From Gnetum montanum (lineage: Eukaryota; Streptophyta; Gnetopsida; Gnetales; Gnetaceae): a stretch of DNA of 64,000 nt. The notes under the pieces were generated by a model. The model had not been told where the DNA came from. It worked only from the letters and a program-made list of their open reading frames with translations, and searched no databases. Shown here piece after piece: positions 1-11,409 of the stretch. The stretch lies in contig MNCI01026491.1 in assembly GCA_015680685.1 (NCBI GenBank), forward strand, positions 308,685 through 372,684. Direction: 5' to 3'. The translations under genes and the position numbers were made by a program. The stretch's first letter is position 1. The number at the start of each line of letters is the position of its first letter.

Positions 1-1
1 A

Positions 2-1380
2 AAAGAAGAAGGAGAAATAGCTCAATGGGAGAGTGTTGAAAAACATCAACGGGACCAAAAAATCAACTCAACAAAGGTCCATGATCATAAAAAGAGGAAA
101 TCAACCAATTTCAAGGTGGAAACATCATCTTTGCCAATACAACCAATATTAGAGGATGTTGAGGCAAAGATCAATAAGATGTTGGAATGGACATATCAAA
201 AGTTTGAAAATTTTATCAACAATATTGGAGATAGAGTTTTGACAACCCAAGAAGCGGGACAAAAGATTAGACATTCGGAGAAAAACAATGAAGGGAATAA
301 GCACTCAATTGTCAATCATATGTATGAATGCAACATATGCCTATAGGATCACCCCAAGGGCCAATGCCCAATATTGTTACATTTACAAGAGCATTGGGGA
401 AGCACATTACATCCAGAGTTCATATAGAGATACTATGTTCGATCACAGTGGAAACAATCCCAGTCATGGGGGAGACCACCCTTAGACTGGAGGCACCCTG
501 CATATTATCTGAATCCAAATGCTTATCAAGTTCAACATCTTATTTCTCCAAATGGAGCAACGCACTTTATCTCACCACAATACTATTTTCCACAATATTA
601 TCAGCCCATACCTCCAACACAACCACCACCTTGTGCATCTCATACTCCTCCTAACTTTCAACATTCTCATCCTTTCCCTCCTTCCATAGTGCCACCAACT
701 ATTCCTAAGGTGCCTGCACCACAACAACCCACGAACACTACTTGTGCTAATGCTACAAAATAGCAGTGAAAAGCCTCCTCAACATCAAAAGCGTCCTTTC
801 TTTAAACACGGCTGTAAGAAGGGACAACACAATTCTGAGGCCACTGCATCTTCCAACCCAGCACAAGTCCCACACTGTGATGCATCCTTACCTTCGAAGC
901 TAGCACCTCATGTAACTTCATCAGGGCCACCAACTAACACTCCAACAACCATACGACCCAATGAACACAACCATGGGAGGCATCAACCCAATCCTTGCAT
1001 ACCATCTAACAGTCACAAATATCATAGTGGGTCAACTCGTTATTCGAGAACTACATCATATAAAATGCCCCACTATGCTTACTACAATCAAGTGTGTGAA
1101 CCCCAATGGGGTAAGTATGGACCAGTTCCAATACTTCCAACATGCAAGGATCCTCAACCTTCATTTATTAATCCTTGCATACCATCTAATGGTCACAAAC
1201 ATTATAGTGGGTCAACTCGTTATCCAAGAACTACATCGTACAAATTGCCCCACTATGCTTATTATAATGAAGTGTGTGAAACTTGATGGGGTAAGTATGA
1301 TCGAGCCCCAAGATTTCCAAGATGCAAGGATCCCAGTCGTCAGTTATTAATCTGTGTCGTCCTCAACCTTTTAGCTATGA
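2..1380 (+). pseudogene. gag C-terminal part of A1 (nucleocapsid and proline-rich tail)
   Basis: One frame is open from the window edge to about 345. It aligns with the gag of A2: KEEGE..ESVE..RD and then SLPIQPI...VEAKINKML match the segments at 16180-16370. A degenerate zinc knuckle follows, C-N-I-C, a stop, D-H-P-K-G-Q-C (about 326-365), equivalent to CEICQYDHPKGCCP in A2. The tail (about 490-760) is rich in Pro, Tyr and Gln, with repeated YY and PP, and leads to a KRPFFK basic patch like KRRPFFR in A4. Stops and frameshifts occur near 345, 484 and 763. The 3' end is a tandemly duplicated 60-codon block that I do not see in A2 or A4. It presumably encoded a structural coat protein and is no longer translatable as one chain. 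Confidence 0.7.
990..1349 (+). repeat. two 180-bp in-frame tandem units in A1 gag tail
   Basis: The block beginning ATCCTTGCATACCATCTAA at 991 recurs at 1171, a spacing of 180 bp (60 codons). Both units encode NPCIPSN.HK, SGSTRY.RTTSYK, PHYAYYN.VCE and GKY in the same order. The units differ at scattered positions, so the duplication is not recent. Confidence 0.85.
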
Positions 1381-3241
1381 GGGATATCCCCCATTCTAAT
1401 AACAAGCAAGATTAATAACCATTTTTTATTCTCTTTAATTTTTCAATTTTTGTTTTTGATTTTTTCATTTTTCAACTTTTTGTTTTATCCTTTTATCTCT
1501 TTGTGTTTTTGTCTTTGTACGTTTTTGTAAGTAATTTCGTCTATGAATAAAACACTCATGTGGATCATTGGTTGAGGTGTGTTCTATGTTATTAAGTCAT
1601 GAGTGAGCAATTATTTTGACAGTAAGCCCATTACACCCACTCATCCATTCTACAAATAAAGAGGTTTTGTTCAAGGGTACAATGATATTCTTGACATTCT
1701 TAAAACTTAAAATAAATTTTGTGTTCATTGTACCTAGAATGAAGAAGGATGGACAAAGAGGGAATAATTAGGGTGTGATATCAAGAGGACTTGCAGATTC
1801 TCTTTGGTGACATCTATGGGAGTTATCATGCAACGTGGTTGTACTAAGATCCTTGTAGATCTAATGAAAAATGGGAGTAAGAGTAATCAAAAGGGCACTC
1901 AAAAATCAAATGTTGTTCTAGGGGGTTCCACTAGAAAGACATGCATCCATGCCTGAAGGTTGGCAGCTTCTCTGGATTCAGTATTCAAAAAAAAAAAAGT
2001 GCCACAAAACAAAAATGACTCCTCCCTTGGACGAAACACCAAGTGATAGTACGCCTTGTTGTTATGGTACTCTTATAGTTGTTCATCATGGGATGAAACA
2101 ATTCGATGTCACTGATTAGAAGGATGGACTTGGTCCTGATCTTAGAATGACGAGTTAATGACATGTTAATCATGCTTTCACGCAGGATTCACTATGCCCT
2201 GGGTTAGTTACCTTATGTCCCGATCTTTATGCTTTCTTCTATACTTCATCTCATCTCACTGTTCATGTAATTGTAGCTCGTGTCCCGTGTAGCATAGAAT
2301 CTTCATCTCATTTCAGTGATATTTACATGTGTGTGTTTTTTGGAGTTAGTGCAAATTACATTTAACCCTTCTAGTGCCCACGGAAACTTTAAGTGTGGTT
2401 ACACAAGGGCATTATAGGTTGGAACCTACTTTGGGGAGGACCCACTTATGTAATCTTTTGTAATCTTCACTTATGACATAGCTCACACACACCATTTATT
2501 ACCCTCAGTGTATTGTTCATGATATTCTTTCCCTTATTACTATCCCTCCATTTCAACACTCCTATGAATCATCACATAGCCTTTTTCTCTACCATCCAAG
2601 GTCCTTATTAATAAATTCCACAACATCATAATTTTCGTGCCTTTAGAACTAGTTGAATTACCCTAGAATCCTTTAACAATCATCCAGATGTCCTTCGTTT
2701 ACATTGTTTAATTTCAAAGAAATATTAAAAATTTGGTACATTCTCTAACTGTCCTAACTTCAATGAAAATATATATATGTGACCCCCTATGCTAATCAAC
2801 ATCATTTGCAATTGTTTGTGCAGGGGATTGTATGTCCCTTACTTTCATATCCATAACTCGCTCGCTAGTACTTTGACTTTCATTCCATTTGAACCTACTT
2901 GAACCTAGAGTGTTCAGCTCAGTCATGGGGGAGGGGCACATGCTGAATAGTGCATAATTTTTTTTTGAAATTCCTCATCATCCAAAGGACATTATTAAGG
3001 GTAATTAGTTATAACATAAAGAATAAAATGTGTCAAAAAAATTTTACCCCCTTAGCTATACCAGAAAATTAAATTGGGAAACCACGTAAGCAAAGAGGAC
3101 TCAACAATATAATCTTTTGGGGACATGTTCTTCCAATAATTAACATCACACAAAAATAAAGTAAATCTATTAAGGCAAGCAGTAAGGTATAACCTAACTT
3201 TGGTAACAACCTTACTAATAATTGGTCCTATGTGATTGCAG
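1381..3241 (+). other. A1 3' spacer (non-coding)
   Basis: A T-rich stretch (1420-1540) is followed by sequence that parallels the post-integrase spacers of A2, A4 and A5, for example GGGTGTGATATCAAGAGGA near 1770 against the equivalent at 21320. A polypurine-like CAGTCATGGGGGAGG lies near 2920. The spacer ends in TGATTGCAG immediately before ATGGC at 3242, which resembles a 3' splice site. No protein-coding potential was recognised. Confidence 0.55.
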
Positions 3242-3821
3242 ATGGCCCCAAAACACGGACAACAAGAAGGTCCTGCTCAAGGTGCGATCAAATGATCTCA
3301 GAGAGGTGGAAGATAAGATCCTATTGGACAACATGAAGAACCGGAGGAACAATGATTCAGTGTTCATCAAGAAGATCCTCCTACTATATTGTCTGGGCAG
3401 GTAGAAGCAGGAGATACCCTTTCTGAAAGTCGTGCCTGGTACTTAGGGAAAATGTACCAATTTTGGCACAATGAAGAAGAAGGCACCATGGTTAACATTT
3501 GTGGTGTGACTATCCATTTTGGAAGTATTAAACCTTCTGAATACAAGGCCAAAGGTTGCTCAGAACCAGCTAGACACCTTTAGAACTGAGCAACCTAATA
3601 AACTGTTGACAAAGAATAAAGTGGTGGCGGAAGAAAAAGAGAAGGCTGACTAGGTTGCCTCTATGGCACAAGCACAAACTTACGTGCATGCCAAGGCACT
3701 CATGGCCTTACAAGAGGAGAAACTCCAAGCCATACTTCGATGCCATCAAATTCTAAGACTTGGAACGCAAGAAAAGGGAAAGACACCAATGGAGGAGCCA
3801 CCACCACCAGGAACTACATGA
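3242..3821 (+). pseudogene. A1 accessory (env-position) ORF, broken
   Basis: It begins at ATGGCC right after a splice-acceptor-like TTGCAG, reads MAPKHGQQEGPAQGAIK and then meets a stop. The best-preserved part (about 3389-3583) has AWYLGKMYQFWHNEEEGT and a following VNICGVTI. A frameshift near 3570 leads to a Glu/Lys/Ala-rich, probably coiled-coil segment ending EKGKTPMEEPPPPGTT and a stop. Element E has the same start context, a WYLG..YQF block and a PMEEP-like ending (SMEEPLPLGT), so the frame was once a real conserved protein. In Athila-type elements this slot holds an env-like or 'putative plant transposon protein' ORF. I see no membrane segment here, so the role is unknown. Confidence 0.6.
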
Positions 3822-3990
3822 GTTCCACCATTTTGTAATCATAGGATTTTCTTTTGTGTTGTGTCTCAATTTTTTTCTGACTCCACACTATGGCATGAAT
3901 CCATTCTAGTCAGTCAATAATCCCATACCTATCCACTGTGTAATCAATGGCGCTTGTTCTCCCTTTAACTCGAGAACGTGTTTTCATTCA

Positions 3991-4002
3991 GTCGTGGGGG
4001 TA
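3991..4002 (+). other. polypurine tract of A1
   Basis: GTCGTGGGGGTA lies directly before the LTR TGATGA start. The same sequence, with TCGT or TCAT, precedes the 3' LTRs of A2, A4 and A5. This is the expected plus-strand priming site. Confidence 0.75.
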
Positions 4003-4908
4003 TGATGAGTCATGAATTTGTTGGTTGTGATATCGTAGCCATGATATCATAGCCCTGTTGTTGTAGTGTCCGCAATATCGCAGCTGTGATATCGTGGCCG
4101 CGATATCTACACGATATTGTGTACGCGATATCGCAGCCTATCGCAATATCACATACATGATATTGCGCCTGCCTCAATGTCTATAAATAAGAGGCAGATT
4201 TCCTAGTTTTAGGATCTAGTTTAGTTCCTTAGTGAAACTCTGGCAGTTTGATCCCTCCAAAGATAGAATTATTTTCTAGTGTCTACCTGCAGTGTGGTGA
4301 ATGTAATTTTACGGCATCCTTTATTTGAGTGTGATGTACTTGGACACACACATGACCGGCAATAAAGATCTAGATTACTTCATCATTGTAGCATTCACTT
4401 TGTTATTTATTTATTTATTTAATTGTTATTTATTCCTTTCTTAATTAGTCTCTTACCCTTATCTCCTAGAACGCAGAATGAGTACGAATTGATTACAAGC
4501 ATTTAAGTGTGACTACTTGGTAACCTAGTGGCATACCTAGGATCTGCACTTGGTAATCCCAGTGGTAGTCATGCATGAAGTCCAAGATGTGTACGGATGA
4601 TCAAGGAATTGTTTCTCATCACACTTAGGCTAGATTAGATTTTCCTACCCTTTGCCTCCTAGCTTAGTTAATATTACCTTCCATTGTCTTCAGGAGTAGC
4701 ATTAGAGTAGAAACCCATCATACATCTCACTCTAGACTAAACCATACGTGACAAATATAATACTAGTCCAGGTGGGAAGATAACGAATTGTAACCTAACG
4801 ATAACTATCTAGGTGCCACAACTAGTTCGTCTGCGGAGTTCGACCGGATCACGCGTAAAAACGCTCGTATTCGTATGGTTGAGTGTAGGGGTACCTCGCC
4901 ACTCATCA
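4003..4908 (+). repeat. 3' LTR of A1
   Basis: The 906-bp LTR starts TGATGAGTCATG and ends CGCCACTCATCA, so it has short inverted ends. U3 holds an array of GATATC-centred palindromes (about 4027-4170). TATAAATA is at 4182-4189, and an AATAAA polyadenylation-type signal is at about 4362. Its last 60 bases (CGCTCGTATTCGTATGGTTG...) are shared with every other family-A LTR in the window. Confidence 0.85.
4027..4189 (+). promoter_or_regulatory. U3 palindrome array and TATA box of A1 LTR
   Basis: About nine variants of GATATC or AATATC, mostly flanked by CG or TG, are packed into about 140 bp just upstream of TATAAATA (4182-4189). The copy GTACGCGATATCGC is the clearest. Other family-A LTRs show the same module with different copy number. 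Binding sites for a transcription factor or a silencing-related feature are possible; function is inferred only. Confidence 0.5.
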
Positions 4909-6505
4909 ATTGTGATATTAAATCATACGATCTATTGATAGGAATAGATAATTTAGCTAGACTAGGGCCTTATACAATAAGATCTACATATGTCTTACTA
5001 GGTGGACATACTTCTAATAGAGAGAGTTCATATAAAGCTCGTTTCTAACCAAGAAGACAAATAAAATCCTACAATACTCTATGGGTTATCAATATGATTG
5101 AAAAGATGAAAGGTTAGTTTGAGGCAATTCAAAATAGTCTCTTACAATTATCCAACAATGATCCTACAGTATTTACACCCAACAAGCAACATTGGTGTAG
5201 CATTAATCTAAAAGACAATGTTAAGATCAAAGCCAAAGCTTACAATATAGGAATGTCTCCTTCTCTAAAGATTGAATGTGACAAAGAAATAGCAATACTT
5301 TTATAAAAGAAACTAATATAACCAAGAAAAAGTATTTTTTTTCTTATGTTGCATTCTTTGTCAACAAAAGAGTACAACAAGTAAGAGGAAAGAAAAGACT
5401 ACTAGTAAATTATAAGCCCCTCAATGATATCGTCAAACTAGTCCAACATGCAATCCCTAGCAAAGATGATTTATTCCAAAAATTATTACATACACATATA
5501 TATTCCAATCTCAAATCTGGTTTTTGGCAAATCGAACTCTAACCACAAGATCGATGGAAAATGGCTTTTATAGTACCTAGCAGATTATATGAATGAACAA
5601 TTCTCCCTTTTGGACTAAAAACAACCTCTTCCATTTTTCAGAATTGGAGGGATAGTATATTTAGTTCTTATCCATTTATTATGGTATACATTGATGATAT
5701 ATTAATTATGAGTAAAAATACACAAAAACATCTACAACATTTGTAAACCTTTTATCAGGTTGTGGATACCAATGGTCTAGTACTGTCTCCAACAACAATG
5801 CAAATAGGTAAAGAAAAGATAGGCTTCCTAAGGCTTGAGATATCCTAGGGCACAGTTGTATTACAAAGTCATATTCTTGAATCCATCAAACACTTTTCCA
5901 ATGAACTTAATGATAAGACTCAACTGCAACACTTCTTAGGATGCATAAACTATGTTTGAGGATTCTACAAAAATTTGGCTCAAGATTGAAAAATGCTTAA
6001 TGAGTAGCTTGGATAGAATCCTTCTCATTGGATTGATAAACATAGTCAAATAGTCTCCCACATCAAAGAGGAATGCACAAAGTTATCAAAATTATAATTA
6101 CCTTCTAATGGTAACTTAATAATAGAAGTAGATGCCTCTAGGGAGTTTTGGGAAGCTACGCTTAAAGAAGAAAAGGACAAGGTTGTGAGAATATGCATGA
6201 ATGCATCTGGTAAGTTTAATCCTACCCAACTCAACTATCACAGCACTCATAAAGAGTTACTAACCATTGTTAATGGAATTAAGAAATTTAGGTTGTTTGT
6301 GTAGAATCAACACTTTAGGGTCAGAAGTGACATAAAACACTTTGATAAATATCTTTCCTCAAAAGCTTTAAACAAAAGTGCTCATACTAGATTAATTATA
6401 TGGGCATTATTTCCTGGTAATTTTAAGTTTAGTATAGAATATATAGATGGAAAGAAAAATAGCCTTGCAGATTTCTTAACCAGAGAGTATCAACTCTCTA
6501 CTTAA
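4909..6505 (+). pseudogene. pararetroviral protease-RT-RNase H region, decayed
   Basis: From left to right: the end of a protease-like segment (YDLLIGIDNLARLGP), then RT blocks RLLVNYKPLND, LKSGFWQIEL and the catalytic VYIDDILIMS at about 5688-5715, then HFLGCINY, then RNase H with IEVDAS, a middle motif STHKELLTI, and an end at LADFLTREY near 6500. The SGFWQI spelling and the absence of any integrase after RNase H favour Caulimoviridae over Ty3/gypsy. There are at least ten in-frame stops plus frameshifts, so no function is left. Family-level assignment is fairly sure; the genus is not determined. Confidence 0.75.
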
Positions 6506-7545
6506 CCTATTAATGTTTTGTGTTGTTTTCTTTTGTAGATATACTAACACAAGAAGGATGGATCTTAAGATCATCCAATCGTTTATGTCCATGTAGAACT
6601 AACAAAGTTTTTATGCCAACCCTTGAACAAGAAGTGCACCAGATCCAATATGTGGCAGATTTCACCAGTCTACAGATATTTTCAAGAACCAAGACCATTT
6701 TGGAAAAATTAAAGAATTAGTATATCATCCTATGGTACTACACATTAAAATTATATCTTATGTTAAAATGAAAAATTTGATCCTTGAACCTCATCCCACT
6801 AATGATAAAGCATACATTGCTTATAACCTTCTTCACTGGCCATTGCATCAACCCAACCCTTCCACTATTTCAGAATCAAAATAAACAAATGGCAAGGCCA
6901 TAATTAGCTATTTTGGTAGTGGTGGGACAAATTTGGTCACTCTCCTAGATACTATGCTCCTACCTACCCATGACACCTTTTTCATAGAAGGAATGAATAT
7001 CATGGTGATTTCATATATTATGGAGATCTTCAAGCAAGATGCTAGCATGCACTCAATTTTGGATGTAATCCTAGTTTCTACTTGACAACTTGTATCACAA
7101 GGAGGATTGATTAGTCAAATCCATGGGCATATGCCTTCTATCAAGATGTTTACACCTCCAAAAATACGACATCAAACAATATTCTTCAAAATAAGGCATC
7201 CAGAATCCAAGATCACTAAACTTAAAACTTCTTGACCAAAGGATCATCTAGGCCCATAATGATGGTACTGGGTACCAAATTCTCAACTAGCTTTATCAAG
7301 GACTGCTAGTAGGTTATCCCATTCCTCCTCTATCTCCTCATCCGTGGAGCCAAATTGAAGATGATTTTGTCCACTTTGATGAAGGATATAATTTCCTTGA
7401 AGACACGTGGCTGTACAAAAAGGAACTGGTATTGTAAAATGCTTTTGTAAAGTGTCTTTTAAGATTCCTTGATGATAAGGATCTAGTAGTGTGGTGATTA
7501 TGTGAACACACTACCTATAGTAAAAGTATAGTATGTTTCTCCTAT
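6506..7545 (+). other. pararetroviral region 3' of RNase H, no clear ORF
   Basis: One stretch stays open at 6520-6720 (starts MLFSFVDILTQEGWILRS), in the place where caulimovirids may carry a downstream ORF. It matches nothing I can name. The rest is stop-rich. I treat it as viral only because it lies between the RNase H end and the promoter-like region. Confidence 0.35.
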
Positions 7546-7800
7546 AAAGGAGACCCTCATTAATCTTAAGAGGCATCAGAAGAGAGATCGTAAGCGTTGC
7601 TCATAGCACCTTACAAGCATTCCTTCCAAGCATCCCTCAATAGCCTTGATTCTTTGATTACATCTCTAAGTTTTCTCAGTGTGAATAAATGATCTTTGGC
7701 ACTATTCTATGTTTGTGTTTGAATATCCTTTAAATTTCTTTGAGAGAAATGTGTGAGGATTGGGGCAAGTATCAATGACATTTTGTATTTGCACAAATGT
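7546..7800 (+). promoter_or_regulatory. pararetroviral promoter, poly(A) signal and leader start
   Basis: TATAAAGG lies at 7553-7560, and AATAAA follows at 7684-7689. A TATA box followed after 100-200 nt by AATAAA is the terminal-redundancy layout of caulimovirid pregenomic RNA. The sequence after AATAAA (CTTTGAGAGAAATGTG at about 7739) is also found on the minus strand at about 9775, next to the primer site. The role is inferred from layout only. Confidence 0.45.
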
Positions 7801-7949
7801 GCAATTATCCATTGAGAATTTTGGTTCTCGTTCACTTATCGGTATGTAGGATATTGCTTGATATTTTTGATGATCTTGTGTATAGAGCTCTTTAGAATAT
7901 TTTCCTCTTTAGAGTATAATTTACTTTCAGAATCTGCTACCATGGAACA

Positions 7950-9633
7950 AGATTCTTTGTTTGCATTTATCTTCCCTTTACCTTTCTGTTCTCTAGAATA
8001 TCTAGGTTTGTGAGCTTTATGCTAGGAAGTTGGTGAATTTTTGTTTGTATCCCATTCGAGTATATCATATTTTGGTGGTGGAGAATATGGTTTTGATGTT
8101 GTAGTAGTTTTCTTGGGAACCCAATGTTGTTTTATGGTTTGTAGTTTAGCATTGATAGAGGTCATTTTCTAGTTCATCCACTTATTATGTTTATGAGTGT
8201 CTTACATGTCTCTGGTTAATGTACTAATTCAAGAATTCACCTAGTTTTTTAGTCTAATCGTGTCAGAAGGAGGATCTAAACTTAATTTTTGAAACAAGGC
8301 ATATGCTTGTTCTATCTTTGGTTTGAAAGCTTGTGATTCTTTTAGATCCTTTTTTTCTAACTTTGATTCTTCTATATTAACACTTACATGTCTATTCATG
8401 CTAATTTTTAGCAATTGATCACACTCAACATAGTGATACTGTGCATTGTATTTGATGGCTAAAGTGTGTCAACATGGTGTAGATACATTTTCTATGTTCT
8501 CATATTCAGCTTTAGATGATGCAGAATCATCTAGGATTTCTTCTTGAATTTGTTTTTCCTTTCTTAAGATGTTTGTTTCAAATATTTTAAACAATACTAC
8601 TTTTTGTGCTTCTAAGTCTTTTCCTAAAACTTTATTAATGTCATAAGTTATAACTACATCCTTAAAGATCAAAGTTAATTATTCTTCCTTTGTTTTTGAT
8701 TTTGGAAGATCTGACTATGGAAGTATGAAAGATATTCTGGATGGGATTATCTCTAAGGGATTGTATATGGGAGGAAGAATTTTACGATTAGATTCACGAA
8801 TTTTCCAATTTGAGAATGGATCTAAGTGTGTGAATCTAGGAGTTTTAAGGTTGAAATGATATGTTTTTCTTCCTAAACTATGATGTGACTTCTTAGGCAT
8901 AATGTGTTCATAGAACTTTTAAATGGTGTCATCTAATTAGGAATAGAGTGTCTGGATTGGTAGATCTAATGTTTTTATGATGGATCCATACTCTATGTTC
9001 TTTGTTCCGCAAGAAACTATTTGTTCGCCAAAAGGTAATAATGTTTTTATGCTCACAATTTGAAATAGCTTAAAAACTAATCTAGTACCTATTATTACAT
9101 ACACACTGCCTACCTTCATATCTAAAGGAATATAAGCTATAACCATTAAACTATTGTACAAGTTATGATCTTGAAGAGATACATTAAAGTTGGAAAGTGT
9201 AACTACCAAAGCATCTGATTCAAGATGGCCTTTTGCTTGGGTTATGATGGCATCATGAAAGTTCTTGAATTTTTGATCTACTAGCATGATCCAATAAGGA
9301 TTCTTAAGTTAGTAGCAAGTTCAGCGATGTGAATGTAATTATATCTAGCCTAAATCCACTTCCTAACCTCTTTAGGGGAAAAAATGAGAGTGCTATCGGT
9401 CTAAGCCCTAAGTTGCTTATCTCCAACTCACATTCGGAGAAATGCATAGATGCAAGAAACTCTAAAGGACTAAGCTTTCGAAGCAAGTAGATTTCCCTTT
9501 GTCTAGGTACAGGAGGCATTGTAGAACATTCAGAAGTAGAATAAAATTCAGTAATATGGTGAGTATAAGGATTAGAGGAACCTACTAAGTTTTGGACACC
9601 AACCATGCTTTTGCAGTCGAAGAAGTATACCAT
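7950..9633 (-). pseudogene. pararetroviral movement-protein-like and following region, decayed
   Basis: Reading leftwards from the primer site, three longer open stretches occur: 9633-9304, 9287-8937 and 8672-8469. The second includes YNSLMVIAYIPLDMKVGSVY, similar in pattern to the 30K-type movement protein core, where a hydrophobic strand precedes a conserved Asp. The third is charged and Glu/Lys-rich, a coiled-coil candidate. Near 8120-8040 a SPPPKYDILEWD block recalls the linker before the coat region. A coat-protein zinc finger was not seen. The assignment rests on position after the iMet primer site plus weak motif likeness. Confidence 0.45.
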
Positions 9634-9722
9634 TATAGTTGCATGTCTTACATGCTAATCCATAGGCCCTTACTATGCACCTTATGCCTCTAGTGGCTCT
9701 GCAACTTTGTCAGCAACAACGT

Positions 9723-9735
9723 GGCTTTGATACCA
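9723..9735 (-). other. tRNA-iMet primer binding site of the pararetrovirus
   Basis: Reverse complement TGGTATCAAAGCC matches the initiator-Met complementary site TGGTATCAGAGCC at 12 of 13 positions. It starts the minus-strand genome of plant pararetroviruses. An AATAAA (reverse of 9803-9808) lies about 70 bases upstream on the same strand. Confidence 0.7.
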
Positions 9736-9850
9736 ACTCTTGCCCAAAGACCCTTGGTCCAATCCTCATATGTTTCCCTCAAAGAGATTTCAAAAAGAAT
9801 TCTTTATTTCCATAGGCTATGTGTAAGAAAATTGGTAACAAAGTTCATTA

Positions 9851-10492
9851 GATATAATGAACCTAGACTTGAAACCAACCATGGCCTCTACATGTTAGGA
9901 AATAGTAATTTTTTGACTTCAAAAAACTCACCTGACCATGAGAAACCATTAATTTAATAATTTATAGCTTGTTTCCCCCCTAATTTTAGCAATTTATAGT
10001 AAGTGTTTTGCTAATTTTGGCAATTTAAAGCTTATTTTCTTAGATTTTTTCCTATTCTAACTATAAAATAATTTTGTCTTTGGTTACCATATTTTTATTT
10101 TGTTTTACTTTTTTTGACCATGTTTTAACCTTGTCTAGCCATATTTCACCTTGTTATGACCTTGTTTTGGGCCTTGTTTAGCCTAAGGTTGCTATGTTTT
10201 GGCCTTATTTACATTATCTTAACATTGTTTAGTAATTATACCATGCAAATGCCACTTGATGTGCTCATGTTTCCATGCAAGATTGAGCTAATGAGGTGTG
10301 GAAGAAAATCAACTGCCATTGGAGCCTAAGTAAACCCCTCTTATGATGTTATTAGACCAACTTAACCTTGAAAACTTAAAGCCTATGAGCCCTTTTAACC
10401 ACATAATCCTAATGCCTTGAAATGGTGTCATTACCATTGACCTTAAAGTTGATAACATCATAGAGGATCCTTGGTTAAAATTCCCCATCATG
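9851..10492. other. no gene seen; T-rich spacer
   Basis: The stretch is AT-rich. Part of it (10110-10210) has short phrases recurring at loose intervals, such as CCTTGTTTAGCC and CCTTGTTATGACC. It could be the promoter side of the pararetroviral minus copy at its left end. Nothing else is recognisable. Confidence 0.3.
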
Positions 10493-11406
10493 AACTATAG
10501 CAATGAGAAGAAACAACCAATAAAAAGTTTCTCACTTGAACCCTAGCTTATCCAAGACATCATCCAAAAGCTAACACTAAAACCTCCACATGACCCTTAT
10601 TACATCTAATGTTAACATGTTTTCTCATGGCCTGTCTTTGTTGATAAGTTTGAACATATGATCAATGTTGACAACTATGATAGCCTTAAACAAGCAAGCC
10701 TGCTTGACCTTACAATTCTTTCTAACATCACAAGATACTACGAACTTTGTACACATTTGTAAGACAACAGATCTCTCCTATATCTCCTAATTGTAAATAA
10801 TTGTGGCCTATATCTACTTGTTGACTCATGTAGCCTTATGAAAATGCTTGTAATCACATGTACTCTTTGACTTATTTTATTGTTCTCTTGGAGTTGTGTT
10901 CGTAGGATGAAGCCTAAAGTCACCACAAAGGTGTGACTCATTGTAGTGGTGGAGTTAGCATGTGACCTTGATACATGAGATTCAGTTAACTTGTTTAGTA
11001 TTTTCAACAATGCTTACCTCACATACTTCTATTACCCCCTATACATAGCCACTCAATGTAGCCAAACTATAGTCTTCCATACCTTGTTAATATTGAAAAC
11101 CTATGTTTGACATTCATACACCATGGCCTTGTGACATATTCTCTAGCAGGCTTCATGCTTAAGTTTGCTAAATGTAGCATATCTCATTTAATGAGTAAGC
11201 AAAAATGCAATCCATTGAATGTAACACAACTCATTTAGTAGAGAGTCAAAAACCAAGTTCACTAACTGTAACATGTCTTATTTAGTAAGAAAGCAAAGTT
11301 CAATCTAGGCAACAAAACCCAATGAAGGTTTTACTTTCCAAAAGAAAGAGAGGAGACAATGCCAAGGAATTAAAGAGGCTAATGTAGCCTTTAGATAAGC
11401 AAGTTA

Positions 11407-11409
<3 letters not shown>

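Larger units (their letters stand above)
1..4908 (+). mobile_element. A1: Athila-like Ty3/gypsy element, 5' end outside window, pol missing
   Basis: A family-A LTR retrotransposon enters from the left edge. It carries the end of gag (2 to about 1380), a long 3' spacer, an accessory reading frame (3242-3821), a polypurine tract and a complete 3' LTR (4003-4908). No protease, reverse transcriptase, RNase H or integrase lies between gag and the spacer, so it is a deletion or non-autonomous derivative. The LTR end at 4908 is followed directly by pararetrovirus-like protease sequence, so A1 inserted into that older viral copy. The expected 5-bp target duplication on the right would be ATTGT; its partner lies outside the window. 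Confidence 0.8.
4909..9850. other. endogenous pararetrovirus (Caulimoviridae-like), rearranged
   Basis: Two partial viral copies lie in opposite orientation. The plus-strand part (4909 to about 7800) has protease, RT and RNase H, then a promoter-like TATA and a poly(A) signal, and no integrase. The minus-strand part (about 9850 down to about 7950) has a poly(A)-like signal, a leader, a tRNA-iMet primer site and a movement-protein-like region. The leader segments at about 7684-7780 (+) and about 9735-9810 (-) are homologous, for example GTGAGGATTGGGGCAAG against ATGAGGATTGGACCAAG. Both parts are full of stops. The left end is cut by A1. Integration without an integrase and in scrambled orientation is typical of plant pararetroviral copies. 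Confidence 0.75.

Noticed and set aside
10110-10210. Inverted copy of the 57131 minisatellite
   Set aside because: On the reverse strand it has similar phrases (AAGGCC, AAAACA, AGCAAC), but spacing is irregular and orientation does not fit the family-B layout; probably chance in simple sequence.
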